DNA from: DASRHK01 sp035650495 | Lineage (GTDB): Bacteria; Pseudomonadota; Gammaproteobacteria; Nevskiales; Nevskiaceae | Length of the DNA: 20,549 bases | Assembly: GCA_035650495.1 (NCBI GenBank) | Contig: DASRHK010000181.1 | Span: forward strand, 1 to 20,549 | Direction: 5' to 3' | Part shown: positions 1 to 7,888 of the stretch, one piece after another | How the letters are laid out: every line of letters begins with the position of its first letter | How positions within the stretch are numbered: the stretch's first letter is position 1 | Program-made: the position numbers and the translations under genes | The notes under the pieces: model-generated | What the model saw: the letters and a program-made list of their open reading frames with translations, nothing else | The model's database searches: none | What the model was told of the DNA's origin: nothing

Positions 1-2
1 AC

Positions 3-1127
3 GCCACGCTCAAGCTCCTGATCGAGCATTACGGCCTGAAGGAAGTCGAGCGCGCGCGCCCGCGCTATTTCGATACCAAGCCGATCCGCGGCATCTATCA
101 GTCGCCCGAGCATCCGAAGCTCGTCGTCGTCGACAAGGAGAACGGCAAGCGTGGCGACGCAGTGAACGCGGCCGTGAACCTCGCGCGCTATCCGCTGCTC
201 TGCATCATCGACGCCGACTGCATCCTCGAAGAGGACGCGCTGCTGCGCGTGGTGCGCCCGTTCCTGCACAACAGCAAGGTCGTCGGCGCGGCCGGCATCG
301 TGCTGCCAGCCAACGGGCTCGACGTGCGCGACGGCAAGATCTGGAGCCCCGACCTGCCCAAGTCCTGGCTGCCGATGTTCCAGATGGTCGAGTACGTCCG
401 CTCGTTCCAGTGGGCGCGCATCGGACTCGCCAAGTTCCGCAGCATGCTGTGCATCTCCGGCGCGTTCCTGATGGTGCGCAAGGAGATCTACGTCGAGCTG
501 GGCGGACTCGATCCGACCTCGATCACCGACGACATCGACTTCACCATGCGGCTCAACCGCTACGTCTACGAGCACAGCCGCAAGGGCGAGCGCATGGAGA
601 TCGCCTACGTGCCCGACCCGGTGTGCTACACGGAAGTGCCGGAGACGATGCGCGTGCACGCGGCGCAGCGCAATCGCTGGCAGCGCGGGACGCTGCGGGC
701 GGTGCTGAAGAATCTGCGCATGCTGTTCAATCCGCGCTACGGAGCGGCGGGCATGTTCGGCATGCCGTTCTTCCTGTTCTTCGAAGCGCTGTCCGCGCCG
801 ATCGAGGGCTTGAGCTACGCGCTGGTGCCCGCGATGGTGTTCAACGGGCTCGCGTCATGGACCGAGCTCGGGCTGTTCTTCTTCGTCGCGGTGATGCTCG
901 GCACGTTCCTCGCCGTGATGGGCGTGCTGCTGCAGGAGACCACGCGCCTGCGACCGGCGCGCACGGTGGATCTCGCGCGATTGCTGATGGCGGGCTTCCT
1001 CGAGAACTTCGGCTACCACCAGATGCATCTGCTGTGGCGCCTCGGCGGCACGTTCGACTACTTCATCCGCCGGCGCACCGACACTGGCCTGATGGTCCGT
1101 TACGGGAAGTACCAGAAGGCGTCCTAG
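3..1127 (+). CDS. Membrane family-2 glycosyltransferase, 5' end cut by window
   Basis: The frame is open from the first bases, so the start lies outside the window; an internal GTG at 162 is not the start because conserved sequence precedes it (DKENGKRGDAVN, a typical GT2 nucleotide-sugar segment). Visible GT2 signatures in order are the metal-binding DAD of CIIDADC, the TDDIDFTMR acidic motif, and QRNRWQRG, the QxxRW motif of processive inverting enzymes such as cellulose, hyaluronan or poly-GlcNAc synthases. Hydrophobic segments follow (FGMPFFLFFEALSAP, then GLFFFVAVMLGTFLAVMGV), so it is probably an inner-membrane polysaccharide synthase. The sugar cannot be read from the sequence. Family assignment is firm and the specific product unknown. 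No clear terminator with a T-run follows it. Confidence 0.9.
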   Translation, partial: ATLKLLIEHYGLKEVERARPRYFDTKPIRGIYQSPEHPKLVVVDKENGKRGDAVNAAVNLARYPLLCIIDADCILEEDALLRVVRPFLHNSKVVGAAGIVLPANGLDVRDGKIWSPDLPKSWLPMFQMVEYVRSFQWARIGLAKFRSMLCISGAFLMVRKEIYVELGGLDPTSITDDIDFTMRLNRYVYEHSRKGERMEIAYVPDPVCYTEVPETMRVHAAQRNRWQRGTLRAVLKNLRMLFNPRYGAAGMFGMPFFLFFEALSAPIEGLSYALVPAMVFNGLASWTELGLFFFVAVMLGTFLAVMGVLLQETTRLRPARTVDLARLLMAGFLENFGYHQMHLLWRLGGTFDYFIRRRTDTGLMVRYGKYQKAS

Positions 1128-1260
1128 CCACGCCGCTCAACCGAGCCGTCGCGGCCGGTACTTCCTGCGCGAGCGCGGGATTCTGGCCGGCGTCGGCCGG
1201 AGCTTCCATACGGTACGGTTCATCAGTCCCCCGAAGCGCTTCTTCAGTGCGCGGCTCCAG

Positions 1261-1294
1261 GGGGACACCTTAGGGTCCCGAACTTAAGGTCCCC
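1261..1294. repeat. REP-like imperfect palindrome
   Basis: The arms 1261-1272 (GGGGACACCTTA) and 1285-1294 (TAAGGTCCCC) can pair over 10 bp with a two-base bulge (CA) around a 12-base loop. The block also contains two near-direct copies, GGGTCCC at 1273-1279 and GGTCCCC at 1288-1294. It lies in the 191-bp gap between the GT2 and acyl-CoA synthetase genes, next to a separate terminator. The layout resembles REP or RAYT-associated intergenic palindromes, but only one copy is in the window, so repeat status is inferred. Confidence 0.4.
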
Positions 1295-1296
1295 TT

Positions 1297-1317
1297 AAAA
1301 CGGGAAGCTCGTTCCCG
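1297..1317 (-). terminator. Rho-independent terminator of the acyl-CoA synthetase gene
   Basis: Read on the minus strand, CGGGAA-cgagc-TTCCCG is a perfect 6-bp stem with a 5-base loop followed directly by TTTTAA. It starts two bases after the TGA stop of the acyl-CoA synthetase gene (stop 1319-1321). The position and T-run fit an intrinsic terminator for that gene. Confidence 0.7.
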
Positions 1318-1318
1318 G

Positions 1319-3022
1319 TCAGGGCGCGTCGCCCCACACCACCGCCTGCTTCGCTTTCTTCCACGCCTCGAAGCGCGGCTCGTAATGCTTCTCGACGACG
1401 TTGCGCTTGATCTTGAGCGTCGGCGTGATGAAGCCGTTCTCGACCGTCCACTGCTCGGTGACGACCGCGAGGAAATCGAGCTGCTCATGCGGATCGAGCC
1501 CGGCGTTGACTTGCTCGAGATGCTGCGCGAGTGAGCTGCCGAGCTCCTCCCGCGGCGCCTTGGCCGCGTCGGGCGCGAGCATCACCATCGCGAACGGCTG
1601 CGCGAAGTTCACGCCGGTCACGCAGCACGCTTCGATCTTCGGATGCGCGGACAGCTTGTTCTCGATCGGCGCCGGCGCGACGTACTTGCCCTTGCTGGTC
1701 TTGAACAGCTCCTTGGCGCGACCGGTGATGCGCAGGCGGCCCTGCTCGTCGATCTCGCCGAGATCACCGGTCTTGAGCCAGCCGTCCTCGGAAAGCACTT
1801 CGCGGGTTTTCTCGGCATCCTTGTAGTAGCCGACCATGTTGCACGGGCTGCGCACCAGCACTTCGCCGATCTCGGAGAGCTTGCACTCCACCCCGACCTG
1901 CGGCGCCCCGACGTAGCCGACGCGCGCAGCGCCGGGCCGATTGCAGTGCGACACGGCGAAGTTCTCCGTCATGCCGTATGCCTCGAGCAATTCCAGCCCG
2001 AGCGAGCGATACCAGTCGAGCATCGACGGCGGCATCGGCGCCGCGCCGCCGAGCGCGATGACGCACTGATCGAAGCCGAGCCCCGCGAGGATCTTCTTCT
2101 TCATCACGCCGCCGATCACCGGCAGCTTGAACAGGAAGTCGAGACGCTCCTTCGGCATCTTCGAGTAGACGCCCTGCTGGAACTTCGCCCACAGTCGCGG
2201 CACCGTCATGAACGTGGTCGGCCGCGCGGCGCGCAGATCGCGCGCGAAGGTGTCGATCGCTTCGGCGAAGAAGATGCGATACGCGTGATACAGGCCGAAC
2301 GCTTCGACGCCGACGCGCTCCGCGACGTGCGACAGCGGCAGGTGCGAGAGCATGCGTCCGCCTTCGGCCGGCTTCCAGATGTGCGAGCCGATCTGCACCG
2401 CCGCGCGGAACGTGCCGAACGTGTGCATCACGCCCTTGGGCATGCCGGTCGTGCCGGACGTGTAGATGATCGTCGCGAGCTCGTCGGCGCCGCGATCGGG
2501 AACGTCCTTGAGCGGCGGCGTCTTCGCGACGATGTCGTCCCAGTCGCGCCAGCCTCGATGCTTGGCGTCGTCGGGCGAGAGCGTGCACGTGAAGCAGAGC
2601 AGATCGCCGCCGATGCCGCCCTTCATCTGATGCCAGTCGTCGAGCTTGCCGACGAACAACGCCTTGGCTTCGCTGTGATCGAGGATCTGCTTCACCGTCT
2701 GCGCGGTGAGCGTCGGATACAGCGGCACGCTGACGTAGCCCGCCATCCAGATCGCGAGATCGCACATGATCCAGTGCGCGCAGTTCTTCGACATGATCGC
2801 GATGCACGTCTGCTCGGGCCAGCCGCGCCTCTGGCCCTCGGCCTTCAGCCACGCCGCGACGCTGCGCGCTTCGCCGATGGCCTGCGCGAAGGTGTAGTCG
2901 CGCGTCACGCCGCCGCCCATCGGCTGCGTCAGGAACACCTGGTGCGGACGCGTCTTCTCCCAATGCAGCGCGCGCTGCAGCGGCAGATCGGTGACCGGGG
3001 TCGAAGTCTCGGGTGCGTTCAT
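1319..3022 (-). CDS. Long-chain acyl-CoA synthetase (AMP-forming)
   Basis: A 567-residue ANL-superfamily ligase that activates a carboxylic acid to acyl-AMP and then acyl-CoA. Visible motifs are the P-loop YTSGTTGMPKG at about 188-198, EAYGMTEN (A5), the GWLKTGDLGEID segment with the ribose-binding Asp, the hinge RITGRAKELFKTSKGKYVAP typical of long-chain FACS enzymes, and a C-terminal TPTLKIKR containing the expected catalytic Lys. The ATG at 3022 is chosen because GAGGAC lies 6 bases upstream; an in-frame TTG at 3049 would add nine residues and is less likely. It is divergent from the acyl-CoA dehydrogenase gene across 55 bp. In context it may supply CoA thioesters to the branched-chain pathway, as AtuH does, but chain-length and branching specificity cannot be read. 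Family certain, substrate unknown. Confidence 0.9.
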   Translation of the reverse strand: MNAPETSTPVTDLPLQRALHWEKTRPHQVFLTQPMGGGVTRDYTFAQAIGEARSVAAWLKAEGQRRGWPEQTCIAIMSKNCAHWIMCDLAIWMAGYVSVPLYPTLTAQTVKQILDHSEAKALFVGKLDDWHQMKGGIGGDLLCFTCTLSPDDAKHRGWRDWDDIVAKTPPLKDVPDRGADELATIIYTSGTTGMPKGVMHTFGTFRAAVQIGSHIWKPAEGGRMLSHLPLSHVAERVGVEAFGLYHAYRIFFAEAIDTFARDLRAARPTTFMTVPRLWAKFQQGVYSKMPKERLDFLFKLPVIGGVMKKKILAGLGFDQCVIALGGAAPMPPSMLDWYRSLGLELLEAYGMTENFAVSHCNRPGAARVGYVGAPQVGVECKLSEIGEVLVRSPCNMVGYYKDAEKTREVLSEDGWLKTGDLGEIDEQGRLRITGRAKELFKTSKGKYVAPAPIENKLSAHPKIEACCVTGVNFAQPFAMVMLAPDAAKAPREELGSSLAQHLEQVNAGLDPHEQLDFLAVVTEQWTVENGFITPTLKIKRNVVEKHYEPRFEAWKKAKQAVVWGDAP

Positions 3023-3077
3023 GGCGACGTCCTCATCCTCAAGTGCCAAATCCTAGCCAAGCTGGTAGCGTTTGGCG

Positions 3078-4235
3078 ATGGATACCAAAGTGCGCCGCGC
3101 GAGCCCTTTTTACAACGACGACCACGAGGCGTTCCGGGCCCAGGTCCGCCGCTTCGTCGAGAAGGAGATCACCCCGCACGTCGACTGCTGGGAGGCCGCC
3201 GAAGAGCTCCCGCGCGACCTGTACAAGAAAGCCGCCGACGCCGGGATCCTCAACATCGGCTATCCCGAGCAGTACGGCGGCATCGACGTCCCCGATCACT
3301 TCTACATGATCGTCATGACCGAGGAGCTCGCGCGCGCGGGCTCCGGCGGCGTCATCGCGAGCCTGATGTCGCTCGGCATCGGCACGCCGCCGATCGCACA
3401 CGTGGGCACGCACGAGCAGAAGATGCGCTTCGTCGCGCCGGTGCTGAGGGGCGAGAAGATCTCGGCGCTCGCGATCACGGAGCCATCGGGCGGATCCGAC
3501 GTCGCCAACATCAAGACCAAGGCCGTGCGCGACGGCGATCACTACGTGGTCACGGGTCAGAAGGCTTTCATCACTTCGGGCGTGCGCGCAGATTTCCTGA
3601 CGACCGCAGTGCGCACCGGCGGTGACGGCATGGGCGGCGTCTCGCTGCTCGTCATCGAAGGCGACACGCCCGGCGTGTCCCGAACGCCGATGAAGAAGAT
3701 GGGCTGGTGGTGCTCGGACACCGCGCAGATCTATTTCGACAACGCGCGCGTGCCGGTCGCCAATCGCATCGGCCCCGAGAACCAGGGCTTCATGGCGATC
3801 ATGCTCAACTTCAACAGCGAGCGCCTGGCGCTCGCCGCGCAGGCCAACGCGTTCGCGAAGGTCTGCTACGACGAAGCGCTCGCCTACGCGCGCGAGCGGC
3901 AGACCTTCGGCAAGCCGCTCATCAAGAACCAGGTGATCAAGCACAAGCTCGTCGACATGAAGACGCGCATCGAGGCCGTGCAGGCCAATCTCGATCTGCT
4001 CGCATGGCGCGTCGACCAGAAGCACATGCCGGTCGCGGAGCTCTGCATGCTGAAGTCATTCGCGACGACGTCGCTCGAATTCGTCGCCAACGAAGCGATG
4101 CAGATCCTCGGCGGCGCGGGCTATCTGCGCGGATCGAAAGTAGAGCGCATCTATCGCGAGACGAAGGTGCTGACGATCGGCGGCGGGTCGCTGGAGATCA
4201 TGAAGGACCTCGCGGGCCGACAGCTCGGATTCTAG
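3078..4235 (+). CDS. Acyl-CoA dehydrogenase, LCAD/IVD-type active site
   Basis: A 385-residue FAD-dependent acyl-CoA dehydrogenase that introduces the alpha-beta double bond. Seen are the FAD/substrate motif AITEPSGGSDVANI, a second FAD segment TGQKAFITSG, RQTFGKPLIKNQ, and the C-terminal YRETKVLTIGGGSLEIM. At the usual catalytic Glu of medium- and short-chain enzymes (EGT) there is Gly369, while Glu248 in NSERL sits at the alternative base position used by long-chain and isovaleryl-CoA dehydrogenases. The protein should therefore be active with the LCAD/IVD geometry, which tolerates long or branched acyl chains. ATG 3078 is chosen over an in-frame TTG at 3072; no strong ribosome-binding site is seen. 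The length is normal for the family. It is divergent from the ligase gene and may act in the same pathway. Confidence 0.92.
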   Translation: MDTKVRRASPFYNDDHEAFRAQVRRFVEKEITPHVDCWEAAEELPRDLYKKAADAGILNIGYPEQYGGIDVPDHFYMIVMTEELARAGSGGVIASLMSLGIGTPPIAHVGTHEQKMRFVAPVLRGEKISALAITEPSGGSDVANIKTKAVRDGDHYVVTGQKAFITSGVRADFLTTAVRTGGDGMGGVSLLVIEGDTPGVSRTPMKKMGWWCSDTAQIYFDNARVPVANRIGPENQGFMAIMLNFNSERLALAAQANAFAKVCYDEALAYARERQTFGKPLIKNQVIKHKLVDMKTRIEAVQANLDLLAWRVDQKHMPVAELCMLKSFATTSLEFVANEAMQILGGAGYLRGSKVERIYRETKVLTIGGGSLEIMKDLAGRQLGF

Positions 4236-4261
4236 CGACCGGCTCGCGAGGGGAACCGACA

Positions 4262-4825
4262 ATGGTCGTCGCGACTGCGGCTGACATATCCCGGGTCATC
4301 AGCGGCGTTCGACTGGTTCCGCTCGTGCTGCACTCCGATCGACGTGGCTGGCTCTACGAGGCATTCCGCGAGGGCTGGGTCGAGAGCGTCGACAAGATGC
4401 AGGTCAACGTCAGCTGGTCGCGTCCCGGCACCCTGAGGGGCTGTCACGTTCACGGACGTCACTGCGATTGGTTCGTGATGGCTTCCGGCAAGGCGCTGGT
4501 CGGGATGAAGGATGTACGCCGGCATTCTCCGACCTGCGGAAACACTGCCTTCGTGGAGATCAACGCTTCATCTCCGGAAGCGCTCGTGGTCACGCCTGGA
4601 GTGATCCATGGCGTGTATTTTCCGACCGACGCCATCCTCGTGACCATCGAGACCGCGCTTTACGATCCTGCGGAAGAGTTCAGGTGCCGATGGAATGACC
4701 CCGAGCTCGGGATCGGATGGCCCTTCTCCGACCCCTGCCTTTCCGATCTCGACCGCGAAGCGCAATCGCTGGATGAAATGATGCGTCAATTCGCCCCGTG
4801 GCAGGACCGATTGAAAGTTATCTGA
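4262..4825 (+). CDS. RmlC-like cupin (dTDP-4-dehydrorhamnose 3,5-epimerase family)
   Basis: A 187-residue protein with the RmlC layout: RPGTLRGCHVHGRHCDWF at about 54-71 (His62 aligns with the catalytic His of the RGLHxQ motif), a cupin core with VTPGVIHGVYFP, and the C-terminal signature YDPAEEFRCRWNDPELGIGWP followed by LSDLD. The family normally epimerises dTDP-4-keto-6-deoxysugars for surface polysaccharide. The motif is RGCHVHG rather than RGLHxQ, so it may act on a different nucleotide sugar or be a divergent isomerase. Start ATG has AGGGGA upstream. It lies 26 bp after the dehydrogenase gene but shares no function with it. Its 3' end overlaps the convergent GT61 gene by 8 bp. One 60-base line of the gene is about 57% GC against about 70% in a line of the OmpA region. 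Confidence 0.8.
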   Translation: MVVATAADISRVISGVRLVPLVLHSDRRGWLYEAFREGWVESVDKMQVNVSWSRPGTLRGCHVHGRHCDWFVMASGKALVGMKDVRRHSPTCGNTAFVEINASSPEALVVTPGVIHGVYFPTDAILVTIETALYDPAEEFRCRWNDPELGIGWPFSDPCLSDLDREAQSLDEMMRQFAPWQDRLKVI

Positions 4826-5687
4826 GCAACGACGCGGCAAGCCTTTCGGCATCGAGGACCGGCCGCAGCTGCGACCCGACGTCGATCTCTTCGTAATCCA
4901 GCTCGAAAATGTGCGCCAGGACGCGCGCCGGTGACTTCACCGGCATCGCTGCCGCCGGATTGAACAGTACGACCTTGCTCCCCGGCTTCAGCCACAGCAG
5001 GTTCGCAACCTCGGCTCCCCGCATGCAGACCAGGCCGCGGGAAGCGTGGAACGCGTTGATCTGCTCCGCAAGCGAGCACGCGCCCGGCTCGAAGATTTCG
5101 CAGCCGATGCCGCGCTTGGTGAGCTGTTCACGCGCGGCTTCCAACCCGAGCAGCTCCCGGCGACCGGTTCCGTATCCTGAGATCTCCGCCTTGCCGCCGG
5201 GCGCGTAGAACGCGTGCTCGGCGGACCTTTTGAGCAAGAGGAAAGGCGCGGCACGGCCGGATTGCTCACTCAGCAGGAACCGGTCGAGCAACCATTTCCG
5301 CACGCTGCGGATGTGCTCGATGGTTGGCTGCAGCTCGGCGGGATCGATATGGAGACCGTCAGCTCGATGCTTCCACGTGAGATTGATCCATCCGTCCCAT
5401 CTTGGCAGCACGATGACGTCCAGCGAAGGGTCATCGTCGAGCTGCTGCTCACCCAGGATCGCAAAGTGCGCCGAAAGCCTGTTGAACACCTCTTCGAGCC
5501 GTCGGTCCATCACAGGGCCGCACGAGCGGAAGAGGAATCGCGTCGATGAGCGCGGCGATCGCGCAGCCTCGTTCCGGAGGTACTCGAACGCAGCGGGCAA
5601 CAGGTAGCCCCACATGAAATGGTAGAAGTGCTCGACCGAACCGCCCATCCGCAAGGATTTGTCGAATCGGAAATAGCAGTTCCGCAT
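4818..5687 (-). CDS. GT61-family (DUF563) glycosyltransferase
   Basis: A 289-residue protein with features of the GT61/DUF563 family found in capsule and O-antigen loci: an N-terminal SVEHFYHFMWGYLLP (HFxHF-like), a central LPRWDGWINLTWK, and the C-terminal signature FEPGACSLAEQINAFHASRGLVCMRGAEVANLLWLKPGS, in which EQ, the G-x-x-GAE-like block and NLLWLKPG are typical. No signal peptide or membrane segment is seen, so it is probably cytoplasmic. Start ATG 5687 has only a weak GGATCGAG upstream. It lies 25 bp downstream of the M23 lipoprotein gene on the same strand, and its stop overlaps the convergent RmlC-like gene. Together the pair suggests a small surface-polysaccharide module. Donor and acceptor are unknown. 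Confidence 0.75.
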   Translation of the reverse strand: MRNCYFRFDKSLRMGGSVEHFYHFMWGYLLPAAFEYLRNEAARSPRSSTRFLFRSCGPVMDRRLEEVFNRLSAHFAILGEQQLDDDPSLDVIVLPRWDGWINLTWKHRADGLHIDPAELQPTIEHIRSVRKWLLDRFLLSEQSGRAAPFLLLKRSAEHAFYAPGGKAEISGYGTGRRELLGLEAAREQLTKRGIGCEIFEPGACSLAEQINAFHASRGLVCMRGAEVANLLWLKPGSKVVLFNPAAAMPVKSPARVLAHIFELDYEEIDVGSQLRPVLDAERLAASLLR

Positions 5688-5712
5688 GCGCGCTCGATCC
5701 GCCGGTGCTCGA

Positions 5713-6519
5713 TCAGTCCTCGCGCGACGCCAGCAGGAACTCGCGCAGCGGATCGAGCTGCCCCTGCAGCGACGGATCCTCGAACGGTCCCTTCACCAGC
5801 ATCTCGCGCGGATTGACCGGGACTTCCTCCCGACGGATCTCGAAGTGCGAGTGCGGGCCGGTCGAGCGCCCGCTGTTGCCGAGCAGCGCGATCACCTGGC
5901 CCTGCTTAACGTGCTGGCCGGTCTTCACTTTCATCCGGCTGTTGTGCGCGTAAAGCGTCATGGTCGACGCGTCGTGCCGCAGGACGACGATATTGCCGTA
6001 GCCCTCGATCTTGTTGCCCGCGTAGACCACATAGCCTTCCGCGATCGCGTGGATCGGCTCGCCGATGTCGGCGGCGACGTCGATGCCCTTGTGCAGACGG
6101 CCGAAGCGACGCCCGTACTCCGAGCTGATGATCCCGGCTTCGGTCGGCCAGTCGTACTCGCCCGCGTAGGTCTCCGGCAGGTCCGGCATGTCGAAGGTCT
6201 TGAACTTCGGCAGCCGGCCTTCGCTGAAGCCGCCGATGCTTGCGCGGCGGCGGAGGTAGACGAGCGCATCCTCGCCCTCGTCGGCCGCGTCGGTGAAGGT
6301 CTTGAGCAGCTCCTTCTTGTACAGATACTCGGTCATGCGCTGAGCCGCCGACTTGCCGGAAGCCATGACGATGTCGGCGTAGGTCGCGACGAACTCGCCG
6401 GTCGCGTCGGCCGCCTTGCCGGCCATTTCCCCGCCCTCGATCTTGTATTGCTCGAGCGTGGCGCACGCCGACAACCCGAGCGCGACCATTGCGATCGCGA
6501 ATGACGATTTCCTGTCCAT
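5713..6519 (-). CDS. M23 (LytM-type) peptidase lipoprotein
   Basis: A 268-residue lipoprotein: a hydrophobic N-terminus ending in the lipobox LSAC with Cys19, then a helical linker region (about 20-120), then an M23 metallopeptidase domain (about 125-240). Zinc ligands and catalytic residues are all present: His143 and Asp147 in HKGID, His192 in YAHNSR, and His223-Ser-His225 in HSHFE. It is therefore likely an active peptidoglycan endopeptidase anchored in the envelope, unlike degenerate NlpD or EnvC-type activators; no LysM domain is seen. It has its own promoter candidate upstream and is divergent from the OmpA-like pair, which also binds peptidoglycan. Confidence 0.9.
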   Translation of the reverse strand: MDRKSSFAIAMVALGLSACATLEQYKIEGGEMAGKAADATGEFVATYADIVMASGKSAAQRMTEYLYKKELLKTFTDAADEGEDALVYLRRRASIGGFSEGRLPKFKTFDMPDLPETYAGEYDWPTEAGIISSEYGRRFGRLHKGIDVAADIGEPIHAIAEGYVVYAGNKIEGYGNIVVLRHDASTMTLYAHNSRMKVKTGQHVKQGQVIALLGNSGRSTGPHSHFEIRREEVPVNPREMLVKGPFEDPSLQGQLDPLREFLLASRED

Positions 6520-6560
6520 GAAACGCGCCCCCGAAGCGCCTGCTGCATGCCGCGAAGCTC

Positions 6561-6589
6561 ACTATAGCGAAGGAGCGTTCCCATCCCAA
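6561..6589 (-). promoter_or_regulatory. Candidate sigma-70-type promoter for the M23 gene
   Basis: Read on the minus strand, TTGGGA (6584-6589, 4 of 6 to TTGACA) is separated by 17 bases from TATAGT (6561-6566, 5 of 6 to TATAAT). It lies 42 bp upstream of the M23 start. An inverted repeat, GGAGCGT (6572-6578) and ACGCTCC (6593-6599), overlaps it. Confidence 0.5.
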
Positions 6590-6661
6590 AGTACGCTCCC
6601 GCACTGATGGCGCCCGGCGACAAGGCTACGGTGGAAGCCCGTCAATGCCAGGAACACCGCA

Positions 6662-7888
6662 ATGCGAGGCTGCCGATCGCATCGAACGCTGATCCTTCTT
6701 GCGTCGCTCGTCGCGCCCGCAGCGATCGCCGGCGAAGGCCCCTATCTCGGCCTGGAAGCAGCGGCGACGTTCGCGAGGCCGCAGACACTCCAGCAGGCGG
6801 GCAGCGAGTTCGGCCGCGTGCGCTTCGACACCGGTTATCTCGGCGGACTCGTCTTCGGCAGCACCACGCGCATCGGCCTTCGACCGGAGCTCGAGCTCAG
6901 CTTCCGCAGCAGCGACGTCGATCGCTTCACCGATGCGTCGGGCGTGAGCTCCACGTCGCCGGCGCGGCTCGACGCCTACGGCGCGCTGTTCAATCTCTGG
7001 TATGAAGCCCGCGCCCGCGACGGCGCGCTGAGCTTCGTGCATCCGTATCTCGGCGTGGGCGTCGGCGGCGTGCGCCTGCAGTTCCGCGACACCGACTTTG
7101 CCGGCGTCGACTCGGGTGACGACGGTCGCACGCTGCTCGCATACCAGGGCGGCGCGGGCATCGGCTTCGACGCGACCGATTTCGTCACCGTCGGACTGGA
7201 CTACCGCTACTTCCAGAGCAATCGCGGCAAGTTCCGGCTCGACGAGAGTGACGGTCGTGTGTCCGCGCGCTATCAGGCGCACACCATCGGCGCGAGCGTG
7301 CGCTTCTCGTTCGCCGGCTCTGAATATCGGCACGCGCGCGTCGTGCGTCCGCAACCGGTTGCCGTCGCGCCACCGCGCGCCTACGTGCCGCCGGTCGACA
7401 CCGACGGCGACGGCGTTCCCGATGAGCTCGACCGCTGCTCCGGCACGCCGCCGGGATTCAAGGTCGATCTCGAAGGCTGCATCGTGCAGCAGTCGGTCGT
7501 GCTGCAGGCCGTGGATTTCGAGCCCGGCTCCGATCGGCTGACGGCGCAAGCGAAAGCGACGCTCGACAGCGTTGCCGCGGCGCTCAACGGACAGTCGGGC
7601 CTGACCGTCGAGATCGGCGGCTACACCGATTCCAAGGGCAACGCGCTCGCCAACCTGCGGCTCTCCGAGCGCCGCGCGCGCGCCGTGCTCGAGTATCTCG
7701 TCACCCGGCGTGTGCCTCGCGCGAGCTTGCGCGCGAAAGGCTACGGCCAGGCACGTCCGATCGCCGACAACGCGACCGAAGAAGGCCGCGCGCAGAACCG
7801 GCGCGTGGAGTTCCAGGTGCTCAACACGCCGCCCACGGTGAAAGTGATCGAGAGAAAAGCCCCCAACAAACCAAAGAGGACCCGGTGA
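6662..7888 (+). CDS. OmpA-family outer-membrane protein, copy 1
   Basis: A 408-residue protein with a signal peptide (predicted cleavage AIA|GEG after residue 23), an N-terminal eight-strand-type beta-barrel of about 200 residues rich in alternating aromatic and glycine residues, a short proline linker, a TSP3-like calcium motif DTDGDGVPDELDRC, and a C-terminal OmpA domain. The peptidoglycan-binding Asp and Arg are present in GGYTDSKGN and LRLSERRARAV. The role is probably a structural porin tethering outer membrane to cell wall. ATG 6662 follows AGGAA by 8 bases. The 3' end overlaps the next gene by 4 bases (GTGA), so the pair is co-translated. Confidence 0.9.
   Translation: MRGCRSHRTLILLASLVAPAAIAGEGPYLGLEAAATFARPQTLQQAGSEFGRVRFDTGYLGGLVFGSTTRIGLRPELELSFRSSDVDRFTDASGVSSTSPARLDAYGALFNLWYEARARDGALSFVHPYLGVGVGGVRLQFRDTDFAGVDSGDDGRTLLAYQGGAGIGFDATDFVTVGLDYRYFQSNRGKFRLDESDGRVSARYQAHTIGASVRFSFAGSEYRHARVVRPQPVAVAPPRAYVPPVDTDGDGVPDELDRCSGTPPGFKVDLEGCIVQQSVVLQAVDFEPGSDRLTAQAKATLDSVAAALNGQSGLTVEIGGYTDSKGNALANLRLSERRARAVLEYLVTRRVPRASLRAKGYGQARPIADNATEEGRAQNRRVEFQVLNTPPTVKVIERKAPNKPKRTR

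Noticed and set aside
1128..1260. Terminator for the GT2 gene (GGCCG and CGGCC around GCGT)
   Set aside because: A short GC-rich hairpin without a T-run; common by chance at this GC content.
1643..3625. 660-codon open frame on the plus strand, antisense to the acyl-CoA synthetase gene
   Set aside because: It has Arg/Ala/His-rich composition without motifs, lies opposite a gene with all family motifs, and runs across the divergent promoter; typical of GC-rich antisense frames.
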